From Acidicapsa acidisoli (lineage in GTDB: Bacteria > Acidobacteriota > Terriglobia > Terriglobales > Acidobacteriaceae): 64,000 nucleotides of DNA. Numbering within the stretch: position 1 is the stretch's first letter; every line of letters begins with the position of its first letter. The translations under genes and the position numbers were made by a program. The notes under the pieces are model-generated. The model was not told where the DNA came from. It saw nothing but the letters and a program-made list of their open reading frames with translations, and searched no databases. The DNA lies in the NCBI RefSeq assembly GCF_025685625.1, contig NZ_JAGSYI010000002.1:1240001-1304000 (forward strand), in the 5' to 3' direction. This document shows, in pieces, positions 44,594 to 52,016 of this stretch.

Positions 44594-47008
44594 ATGACTA
44601 ATTCCCCGCGGGAAAAGCTCGAATCGCGCAAACTGCCCATGATGCCCATTCGGGACATGGTGATCTTCCCGTATATGGTGACTCCCTTCGTTGTGGGGCG
44701 CGAATCGAGCGTCCGTTCGTTGGAAGAGGCATTGAACGGTGACCGAAAGATCTTTCTGGCCACGCAGCACGACGCCAGCGTGGACGAACCCAAGGCGAAG
44801 GAAATCTACCAGGTCGGCACCATCTGCAACATTGTCCAGTCGGTGAAAATGCCCGACGGCAATATCAAGGTGCTGGTGGAAGGCGTAGAGCGCGCCAAAT
44901 CCACCGATGTCACCGACGCTGATGGCTTCTTCGTCGCCACCGTGCGCAAGGGCAAGAGCAACTTCGAGATGACACCCGGCCTTGAGCAGCTCATGCAGCG
45001 CGTCACCACGCTCTTTGAGAGCTACGTCAAGCTTCAGCAATCGCTCAACTACGAAACCATGATCGCGAGCGTGCGCATGGATGAGCCGGCCAAGCTTTCC
45101 GACGTCATCGCCGCCAATCTGCAGCTCGGAATTGAAGAAAAGCAGGAACTCCTCGGCATTTTCGATCCAGCCGCCCGCCTGGCCCGCATCGCCGACGTGC
45201 TCGACGTCGAAATCGAGAAGCTCGACCTCGACCGCAACATCCAGTCCCGCGTCAAGCGCCAGATGGAGCGCGCCCAAAAAGAGTACTACCTCAACGAAAA
45301 GATCAAGGCCATCCAGAAAGAGCTTGGCCGCGGCGAAAAGAGCGAATTCGACGAACTGCGCAAGAAAATCGAAACATCGGGCATGCCCAAGGAAGTGATG
45401 GAAAAGGCCAACCAGGAGCTGGCGAAGCTGGAAGCCATGCCACCCATGTCCGCCGAATCCACCGTGAGCCGCAATTACCTCGACTGGCTGCTCGCGGTGC
45501 CGTGGAAGAAGAAATCCAAGGAGACTCGCAGCGTCGACAAGGCCGAAAAAGTGCTCAACGAAGACCACTACGGCCTCGAAAAGATCAAAGAGCGTATCCT
45601 CGAGTTCCTCGCCGTGCGCCAGCTCGTCAAAAATCCCAAAGGCTCGATCCTCTGTTTCGCCGGACCTCCAGGTGTCGGCAAGACCTCGCTCGGCATGTCG
45701 ATCGCCAAGGCCACCGGTCGCAAATTCGTACGGCTTTCCCTCGGCGGCGTGCGCGACGAAGCCGAGATTCGCGGCCATCGCCGCACCTACATCGGAGCGC
45801 TGCCCGGGCAGATCATCCAGTCCATGAAGCGCGCCGGCACCAAAAACCCCGTCTTCCTGCTCGACGAAGTAGACAAGATGGCCAACGATTTCCGCGGCGA
45901 CCCAGCCTCGGCCCTGCTCGAAGTCCTCGACCCGGAACAGAACACCACCTTCCAGGACCACTACCTAGACGTCGACTACGACCTCTCCGAAGTCCTCTTT
46001 GTGGCGACGGCCAACGTCCTCCACACCATTCCCGCGCCGCTCCAGGACCGCATGGAAATCCTGCGCCTGCACGGCTACACCGAGATGGAAAAGCTCGAAA
46101 TCGCCCGCAATTACCTGCTCAAAAAGCAGCGCGAAGCCACCGGCCTGACCGAGCAGAACCTGACCTTCCACGACGACGCCATCGTTTCCATCATCCGCGA
46201 CTATACCCGCGAAGCCGGCGTCCGCAACCTCGAGCGCGAAATCGGCAACGTCTGCCGCAAGGTCGCCCGCCGCGTCGTCAAAAATGGCCTCAAGCACAAG
46301 GAAGAAATCTCTGCGGCCAACATTTCGGAGTTCCTCGGCGTAGCGCGCTTCCGCGACTCCGAAGTGCACGACAGTCCCGAAGTCGGCCTAGTAACCGGCC
46401 TCGCCTGGACCGAAGTCGGCGGCAGCATTCTCACCACCGAAGTCCAGGTGCTCGACGGCAAAGGCAAGCTCACCATCACCGGCCAGCTCGGCGACGTCAT
46501 GCAGGAGTCGGCGCAGGCCGCGCTCTCCTACATCCGCGGCAAATCCAACGCGCTCGGCCTGCCACGCGACTTCTATCGCAATCTCGACATTCACCTGCAC
46601 GTTCCAGAAGGCGCAATTCCCAAGGACGGCCCATCCGCCGGCATCACCATCGGCACCGCCCTGGCCAGCGCCCTGGCCAAGATCCCGGTTCGCCGCGATA
46701 TCGCCATGACAGGCGAAATCACCCTGCGCGGCAAGGTCCTGCCCATCGGCGGCCTCAAGGAAAAACTGCTCGCAGCACAGCGCGCAGGAGTCTTCGAAGT
46801 GATTCTGCCCAAGGCCAACGAAAAGGACATTCCCGATCTTCCGGAAGCTCTGAAGTCCGCCATGAAGCTCCACTTCGTCGATCAGATGGATGAAGTCCTG
46901 AAGATCGCGCTGCAATCTCCGCTCACCGCCTTGGTCGAGCCGGATGCGGCGGCCATGGCAGCCATTCCGCCCGGAGAATTGGCGACCGGACAGACCGCGC
47001 GCCAGTAA
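44594..47008 (+). CDS. lon: ATP-dependent protease La (Lon)
   Basis: 804 residues, ATG at 44594 with AGAGG upstream. The Lon N-terminal substrate domain begins [19 protein letters not shown]. The AAA+ domain has Walker A GPPGVGKT (357-364) and Walker [11 protein letters not shown]. The peptidase domain has catalytic Ser681 ([11 protein letters not shown]) with its Lys partner in the GGLKEK motif (about 722-724). It degrades misfolded and regulatory proteins in the cytoplasm. The length is typical for LonA. Confidence 0.97.
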   Translation: MTNSPREKLESRKLPMMPIRDMVIFPYMVTPFVVGRESSVRSLEEALNGDRKIFLATQHDASVDEPKAKEIYQVGTICNIVQSVKMPDGNIKVLVEGVERAKSTDVTDADGFFVATVRKGKSNFEMTPGLEQLMQRVTTLFESYVKLQQSLNYETMIASVRMDEPAKLSDVIAANLQLGIEEKQELLGIFDPAARLARIADVLDVEIEKLDLDRNIQSRVKRQMERAQKEYYLNEKIKAIQKELGRGEKSEFDELRKKIETSGMPKEVMEKANQELAKLEAMPPMSAESTVSRNYLDWLLAVPWKKKSKETRSVDKAEKVLNEDHYGLEKIKERILEFLAVRQLVKNPKGSILCFAGPPGVGKTSLGMSIAKATGRKFVRLSLGGVRDEAEIRGHRRTYIGALPGQIIQSMKRAGTKNPVFLLDEVDKMANDFRGDPASALLEVLDPEQNTTFQDHYLDVDYDLSEVLFVATANVLHTIPAPLQDRMEILRLHGYTEMEKLEIARNYLLKKQREATGLTEQNLTFHDDAIVSIIRDYTREAGVRNLEREIGNVCRKVARRVVKNGLKHKEEISAANISEFLGVARFRDSEVHDSPEVGLVTGLAWTEVGGSILTTEVQVLDGKGKLTITGQLGDVMQESAQAALSYIRGKSNALGLPRDFYRNLDIHLHVPEGAIPKDGPSAGITIGTALASALAKIPVRRDIAMTGEITLRGKVLPIGGLKEKLLAAQRAGVFEVILPKANEKDIPDLPEALKSAMKLHFVDQMDEVLKIALQSPLTALVEPDAAAMAAIPPGELATGQTARQ

Positions 47009-47021
47009 GGCAGTAAGAAAC

Positions 47022-47073
47022 ATCTCCTCCGCTTTTGCCAAACCAGATCCAGTAAGGCGAGGGCGGAGGAGAT
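47022..47073 (+). terminator. Inverted repeat after lon
   Basis: ATCTCCTCCGC (47022-47032) pairs perfectly with GCGGAGGAGAT (47063-47073); the 30-base loop contains a small GCC/GGC sub-stem. No U-run follows, so a termination role is likely only from its position 14 bp after the lon stop. Confidence 0.45.
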
Positions 47074-47124
47074 AATAGATATCGAATTGTTTCCCTGATT
47101 TCCGAAGTCTCCGAGACCGTCGAA

Positions 47125-47895
47125 ATGCTTGACTTCCGCGCCTGGATCATCGCCGGCCTGATTCTTCTCTCGGCCGTCGGAGCGTACGTCATCTGGATAA
47201 CCCGGCCCCGCGCCGTCTACAACGCACGCTCGCTCTCCGCCTCCGGACACAGCGCAAACTCCCCAAGCCAGCCCGCGACCACCAGCCTGCATGTCGAGGG
47301 CTGCAAGGAAGACTTCATCGTCAGCCCCGGTGAACTCGTCGAGCCGACAGTAATTCCCGGCGCGTCTCTCGACCAGTTCCGAACCGCCTACGGACCCGAA
47401 ACCAAGCGGCAGGCCCAGGGCATCTGGTCATGGAAGCAGGAGGCTTTCTGGCTGACGGACGGCGACTTCGGCCCGCAGAATCCCTCGAATTTCGTGCAAA
47501 TCTCCATGAATTCCAGCCACGTCGTCGAGACACTGGACGGAGTTGAACTGGGCCTGGACTCCTTCGGCACCATCTTTCGCAAAATGCAGGACAAAAAAGT
47601 TGAGATACACGAGCGAATCGCGCACGGCGATGGCAAATGGACCTTTATCGTGACGATTTATTCAGCCTGCGGCCACAACTTCCGAAGCGAGTACACCCGC
47701 ACTATTTCCAGCGACCCCAGAGTAGACCGCCAGATCTCCCCACTCGCTCCCGTTACCGGAGCCAACGGACAAAGCGCACAACCCGGCCTCTGGCGATCCG
47801 ATGTCTTCATGAACAAAGTGGTCTATGACTACGCAATGAAACCATCCGGCGGCACCGATAACTCCACCGAAGGCACCCCATCCGAACACGACTGA
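47125..47895 (+). CDS. Membrane-anchored exported protein of unknown function
   Basis: 256 residues. One N-terminal membrane segment (about 7-25, WIIAGLILLSAVGAYVIWI) is followed by a Ser/Thr/Pro-rich linker and a soluble extracytoplasmic domain with two cysteines far apart (VEGCKEDF and YSACGHNF) that could form a disulfide. The GTIFRKMQDKKVEIHERI segment looks helical. No family was recognised. It lies 46 bp before the MATE gene on the same strand. Confidence 0.65.
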   Translation: MLDFRAWIIAGLILLSAVGAYVIWITRPRAVYNARSLSASGHSANSPSQPATTSLHVEGCKEDFIVSPGELVEPTVIPGASLDQFRTAYGPETKRQAQGIWSWKQEAFWLTDGDFGPQNPSNFVQISMNSSHVVETLDGVELGLDSFGTIFRKMQDKKVEIHERIAHGDGKWTFIVTIYSACGHNFRSEYTRTISSDPRVDRQISPLAPVTGANGQSAQPGLWRSDVFMNKVVYDYAMKPSGGTDNSTEGTPSEHD

Positions 47896-47941
47896 GCCGA
47901 TTCCGTATGCGGAGAGCCGGGTCCTCGGTAGAATTGGTCCA

Positions 47942-49270
47942 ATGCCCTACTGGTACCGGCGAGTTTTCCTTCTCGCCATTCCCCTGATCCTCTCGAATCT
48001 GACCCAGCCACTGCTCTCCACCGTGGATACCATCCTCTCCGGCCATCTACCGGGACCTGCCGCGCTAGGCGGAGTTGCCGTGGGCGGCATCTTTTTTAAC
48101 TCCATCTTCTGGACCTTCGGCTTCCTCCGCATGGCGACGACGGGCCTCATCGCGCAATCCCACGGCGCAGGAGACGAAGACCGACTGCTGCATCACTTCG
48201 GGCGCGCCTTTCTTACGGCTCTCGCAATTGGAGCCTTGATTTTGCTGTTCCAGAGTCCGCTCATTTCGGTCTCGCTCAACCTGCTGGGAGCCAGTCCCGA
48301 CGTACGCCAAAATGCCCAGATTTATTGCGCAATTCGCATCTGGTCTGCCCCCGCGTCACTCGCCAACTACACCATCCTCGGCTACCTCCTGGGCCGCCAG
48401 CGCGCCCGAACAGCATTGCTACTTCAGGCAGCTATCAACCTGGTCAACGTCGCCGTCGCGCTCCTGTTGGTCGTAGGCTGGCACTGGGGTATCGCCGGAA
48501 TCGCAACGGCAACTCTGACCGCTGAGTGGACCGGCTGCCTGCTCGGCCTCGGCATCATGTTTGCGAGCGGCGTTCACCCCAAGCATCACCGCTGGAGCGA
48601 AATCATGCACGGCCCCAGCCTGCGTCACCTTTTTGCCCTCAACCGCGACATCCTGCTGCGTACCTTAAGTCTGGTGGCCGCTTATGTATGGTTCACTCGC
48701 ACCGGCGCGCGTTCCGGTGACGCTATTTTGGCCGCCAACGCCGTCCTCTTGAACTTTCACATGATCGCAGCCTACGCGCTGGACGGCTTCGCCAATGCCA
48801 CGGAAGCCCTGGTTGGCGAAGCCATCGGCGCAGGACGACGCGCGGATTATCGCGCCATTTTGAAGGCCTCATCCTCTTCAGCCTTCGTTGTCGCCGTGTT
48901 GATTTCCCTCGCATATCTTGTCTTCGGAAAGCAGATCATCGCCGTTTACACGAACCAGGAGCCGGTTCGCGTGCTGGCCGCGCAATTCCTGCCCTGGGCA
49001 ATCATCCTTCCCATCATCGCCGTCTGGAGCTTTCTGCTGGACGGCGTCTTTATCGGCGCCACCCGCGCTCCCGAGTTGCGCGACAGTATGTTGATTTCAT
49101 TCGCCGGGTTTCTGGTCCTGGCCATGGTGCTGAGTTCGCGCTTTGGCAATCACGGCTTGTGGTGCGCCATGCTGGCATTTATGGCGCTTCGGGCAATCAC
49201 GCTCGGCCTGCGGCTGCCACGAATCGAACGAAAAGCCTTCGCTGCCGAAGAAGCCCCGGCTCGGGTATGA
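47942..49270 (+). CDS. MATE family efflux transporter (DinF-like)
   Basis: 442 residues with about twelve hydrophobic segments. The opening RRVFLLAIPLILSNLTQPLLSTVDTILSG, with VDT in the first helix and the following GFLRMATTGLIAQSHGAGD, is characteristic of the DinF branch. The second half repeats the pattern (LNRDILLRTLSLVAAYVWFT). It exports cationic drugs or metabolites using Na+ or H+ gradients; the substrate is unknown. The MATE annotation is strong, DinF membership is likely. Confidence 0.9.
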   Translation: MPYWYRRVFLLAIPLILSNLTQPLLSTVDTILSGHLPGPAALGGVAVGGIFFNSIFWTFGFLRMATTGLIAQSHGAGDEDRLLHHFGRAFLTALAIGALILLFQSPLISVSLNLLGASPDVRQNAQIYCAIRIWSAPASLANYTILGYLLGRQRARTALLLQAAINLVNVAVALLLVVGWHWGIAGIATATLTAEWTGCLLGLGIMFASGVHPKHHRWSEIMHGPSLRHLFALNRDILLRTLSLVAAYVWFTRTGARSGDAILAANAVLLNFHMIAAYALDGFANATEALVGEAIGAGRRADYRAILKASSSSAFVVAVLISLAYLVFGKQIIAVYTNQEPVRVLAAQFLPWAIILPIIAVWSFLLDGVFIGATRAPELRDSMLISFAGFLVLAMVLSSRFGNHGLWCAMLAFMALRAITLGLRLPRIERKAFAAEEAPARV

Positions 49271-49374
49271 ACAGCGCGCCTTCTCGCTTCAATGCGCGGC
49301 AATTGCCGCAACTCCTGTATTCTGAAGCAGGTTGACTGGACACTCTCCGGCTTCCCGGAGATGCTCAGTTCGCG

Positions 49375-49977
49375 ATGCGCTACCAGACACAATTCCTTCT
49401 CTCGGCGATGGATGCCGCCCAGTTCCCCACCTCGACTACCCCGGAGATTGCTTTCCTGGGACGGTCGAATGTCGGCAAGTCCAGTCTGCTCAATGCTTTA
49501 GTGGGCGAAAAGGCGGCCAAAGTCTCGTCGACCCCGGGCCGAACGCGCGCCATCAACTTCTTCGCGCTTGGAGAAGAAGGCTCGGCAGGACGCCACAAGC
49601 TGGTCTTCGCTGATCTTCCCGGTTATGGCTACGCTAAGATATCTAAATCGATCTCGGCGGGATGGCCCGCGTTCATCGAGCCCTATCTTGCTCTGCGCGA
49701 ACAACTTAAGCTGTGCATCTGCCTGGTGGATTCGAATATCCCGGCGCAGGAGAGCGATCTGCAACTGATCGAGTGGCTGCGTCATGCAGGGCGCAACTTT
49801 GCTGTTGTCGGCACCAAGGTCGATAAGCAAAGCGGCAACGAACGAACCCGGAATCTCGCAACTCTGAAGCGCGCCCTCGGCATAGATGAGTTGATTTTCC
49901 TGTCATCAAAGACAGGGTATGGGCTCAAAGATCTCTGGAAGAGGATCGAAGACGCTGCGGAAATCGGCGTCGCATAG
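49375..49977 (+). CDS. engB: Ribosome biogenesis GTP-binding protein EngB/YsxC
   Basis: 200 residues. GTPase motifs: G1 GRSNVGKS (29-36), G2 STPGRTRAINFF, G3 DLPGYGYAK, G4 GTKVDK and G5 SSKTG. The order and length match EngB, which acts in 50S ribosomal subunit assembly. It starts with MRYQTQFLLSA, as commonly seen in this family. Confidence 0.96.
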   Translation: MRYQTQFLLSAMDAAQFPTSTTPEIAFLGRSNVGKSSLLNALVGEKAAKVSSTPGRTRAINFFALGEEGSAGRHKLVFADLPGYGYAKISKSISAGWPAFIEPYLALREQLKLCICLVDSNIPAQESDLQLIEWLRHAGRNFAVVGTKVDKQSGNERTRNLATLKRALGIDELIFLSSKTGYGLKDLWKRIEDAAEIGVA

Positions 49978-49981
49978 GCGG

Positions 49982-50073
49982 GACCGCCTATGTAAGCCGA
50001 CGGATTTCTTACGTAGAGTGCTTGATCTCCAGCATCAATCGTCAAACTTATTACATAGAACGCCGGTCTTTTT
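49982..50073 (+). terminator. Structured 3' region of engB ending in a U-run
   Basis: GACCG (49982-49986) and CTATGTAA (49988-49995) pair with TTACATAG (50051-50058) and CGGTC (50064-50068), then TTTTT follows (50069-50073). The 55-base apical part contains another hairpin (TTGAT-N7-ATCAA). It is a terminator with an elaborate stem or a small structured RNA. Confidence 0.5.
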
Positions 50074-50126
50074 ACGTTAAACCTGCTGCTCGCGCAATGC
50101 TCGTTGTCCAAAAGCTCTGAAGGCTC

Positions 50127-51002
50127 TCAGGAACCTCCGTCCGCGATCGTCACTTGCATCGTCTCGTCGCCTTGCATGGCGACCAACCGCTCAACCTCCA
50201 CTTCAAACCGGACTTTTTCTTCGGCAGTGAAAACGACACCGTGCTGTTTCTGCATCCGTCTTCCCAGGTAGCGCGGCGCGAGCCGAAGCCATCGCCGGCG
50301 CAGCACGTCCTCGGCGGGCAATGCGGCCAGGGCGCAGGCGTCGATGCGCGGCAGCCAACGGGCGGCGTTATGCGGCGCGGAGGTTGAGGGAGTGATCGAC
50401 CAGGTAACGAAGTTGCCCGAAAACTTGCCTGAATCAGTTCCGGTTTCCGGAAACGCGATTTCCGTTGATCCCTGGGCAACAAACCGCTCAGCCTGCGGAC
50501 GATCGAGGGCGGCTCCGTCATCGCAGGACGGCCACGGAAGAAGATCGGGCAGAACTCCCCGTTCAAGCATCTGCTCTGCCAACAGGCTAGGTTCCACAGC
50601 AACTCCAACCGAAACCGTCTGACGTTTGCGGATTTCATTCTTAAGGATACGCAGCGCCTCGTCGAGGGAGGTCACCAGGAAGTCGATGACGCCATCGCGC
50701 ATTGCCTGACGTAGCGCGGCAGGATCAGCCGACGCTCCGAGCGAAGCCGCACCGGCGATGTTTGCCGCGTACAGCAAGTTGCGGCCAGTCGAGTGATCGC
50801 CGATCTGATTGCCGAGTTGGCCCGCATAGAGGAGTTTTCCGCCCATACCGGACTGCGCCTCCAGCGGGAACGCGAAGGCAAGGATGGCGTAGAGACGAAA
50901 GACTTCTTTGACCTTGCTTTGCTCGCTGGTCAAAGTCGGCAGTGTCAAGTCTGGCGGTGTCAGGTCTGGCAGTCTGGAGATGTGAGAGGAATCCGGAGGC
51001 AT
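50127..51002 (-). CDS. Hypothetical protein resembling the Rossmann domain of urocanate hydratase
   Basis: 291 residues. The stretch GGKLLYAGQLGNQIGDHSTG, then NIAGAASLGASADPAALRQ, GVIDFLVTSLDEALRILKNEIRK and VSVGVAVEPSLLAEQMLERGVLPDL, follows the order of the NAD-binding domain of urocanase. However, the protein is about half the normal length and ends in an unrelated basic region (RRRWLRLAPRYLGRRMQKQHG). I cannot see the downstream urocanase catalytic motifs. It is therefore either a shortened relative with another role or a chance resemblance. The N-terminal LPDLTPPDLTLPTLT comes from short DNA repeats. It is convergent with engB. Confidence 0.5.
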   Translation of the reverse strand: MPPDSSHISRLPDLTPPDLTLPTLTSEQSKVKEVFRLYAILAFAFPLEAQSGMGGKLLYAGQLGNQIGDHSTGRNLLYAANIAGAASLGASADPAALRQAMRDGVIDFLVTSLDEALRILKNEIRKRQTVSVGVAVEPSLLAEQMLERGVLPDLLPWPSCDDGAALDRPQAERFVAQGSTEIAFPETGTDSGKFSGNFVTWSITPSTSAPHNAARWLPRIDACALAALPAEDVLRRRWLRLAPRYLGRRMQKQHGVVFTAEEKVRFEVEVERLVAMQGDETMQVTIADGGS

Positions 51003-51070
51003 TTCCCTAAGTCTATAGGCGCTATCACTTCGGAGGCACGGTCCTGTGCGATTCGGCTCGAAACCCCTTT

Positions 51071-51472
51071 TTACCAGGTTGAATAGGGCTGGCCGTCGCT
51101 GCCATTTTCCTGGTCGCCGGAGTGCACATCGTCAATTCCAGGATCGCTCTGGTCGATGGAATGCAGAGCGTCACTTTGATCCACTACCCAACTGTCGGTA
51201 GCCCGTGTCATCGGGTCCGTAGGAATCGATTTCAGGTAGCCGTTGTCCACCAGATCCTGCAGCGACTGCGGGGCCTTCTGCTTATCCATCGTGTAGGAAT
51301 CGATGGCGTTCCGCATGATGTGCAAATCTTCCTTGAGCACCGCTTCCTTAGCGGCCTTGACCGCGGCGATGTAGTTGGGCACAGCAATGGCCATCAGCAC
51401 GCCAATGATGAGCATCACCACCATCAGCTCGATCAGCGTAAATCCGGACTCCGTTGCCTTTCTTCTGCGCAT
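51071..51472 (-). CDS. Type II secretion / type IV pilus pseudopilin (GspG-like)
   Basis: 133 residues from the ATG at 51472; the open frame to 51622 overlaps the next gene. The prepilin signal is ESG-FTLIELMVVMLIIGVLMAIAVP, with the cleavage Gly and Glu+5, followed by the helix and a globular part with DNGYLKSIPTDPMTRATDSW, a GspG hallmark (PxDPxT...W). Cleaved and methylated by a prepilin peptidase, it would enter a pseudopilus. It forms a secretion gene group with the next pseudopilin and the secretin, all on the minus strand with short gaps. Confidence 0.88.
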   Translation of the reverse strand: MRRRKATESGFTLIELMVVMLIIGVLMAIAVPNYIAAVKAAKEAVLKEDLHIMRNAIDSYTMDKQKAPQSLQDLVDNGYLKSIPTDPMTRATDSWVVDQSDALHSIDQSDPGIDDVHSGDQENGSDGQPYSTW

Positions 51473-51498
51473 CGCCCTTTGCCTCACCACTCGATACC

Positions 51499-51984
51499 TT
51501 ACCAATCCGAGTATTTCGTCCCGTCGAGTGCCGTTCCGGTTGATTTCGAGTAGACATCGAAAACGCTCTGCCCGCCGTAGGAGTCGCTCTTCGGGTCGTC
51601 CTGCATGGAGTGCAATCCCCACTCCGCCTTGCCCGTCATGGGATCGACTGGAATTCTTCGTAGGAACTTTACTTTCTTGCCCTGAATATCCACGCCTTTG
51701 ACCAGCTCTTCGAGATCAGGCGGGTAATTTTGGCTGTCCACCTTGGTCTGGAACGCGCCTTTGTCTGCGGCATCCTTGTAATGGTCAATTGCGTCCCGCA
51801 TCTGCCAGAGATCGTAGCGCAATTCGCGTTCCTTATCCCGCTGCACTTTGAAGCGGGCGATGGGCACAGCCGCCGAAGCCAGAATCCCGAGAATCGCAAC
51901 GGTCACGATCAGTTCGACGAGCGTCAGACCCCTCTCGCCGCTCCGGCTTGACTTCCCTGCACCGCGTTGGAAGAACCTCAACAT
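51499..51984 (-). CDS. Type II secretion / type IV pilus pseudopilin (GspG-like)
   Basis: 161 residues, ATG at 51984. The longer N-terminal leader ends at ERG-LTLVELIVTVAILGILASAAVP (Glu+5 present). The globular domain carries RYDLWQMRDAIDHYKDAADKG and RRIPVDPMTGKAEWGL, again the GspG-type motif. Paired with its paralogue 26 bp downstream, one may be the major and the other a minor pseudopilin. Confidence 0.88.
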   Translation of the reverse strand: MLRFFQRGAGKSSRSGERGLTLVELIVTVAILGILASAAVPIARFKVQRDKERELRYDLWQMRDAIDHYKDAADKGAFQTKVDSQNYPPDLEELVKGVDIQGKKVKFLRRIPVDPMTGKAEWGLHSMQDDPKSDSYGGQSVFDVYSKSTGTALDGTKYSDW

Positions 51985-52016
51985 TGGCTAAGACCACTTC
52001 TCTGTATGAGCCTCTG

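Noticed and set aside
44381-45961. 526-residue open frame antisense to lon
   Set aside because: It mirrors the strongly conserved Lon coding sequence, has no ribosome-binding site and its composition (Phe/Leu/His/Glu-rich) is that of a codon-bias shadow. Similar reasoning applies to 40817-42019, 43176-44381 and 59249-60484 on the minus strand.
49982-50073. Attachment site or CRISPR-like repeat
   Set aside because: The repeated TTAC(A/G)TAG units belong to one stem-loop and lack regular spacing or spacers; no integrase is nearby.
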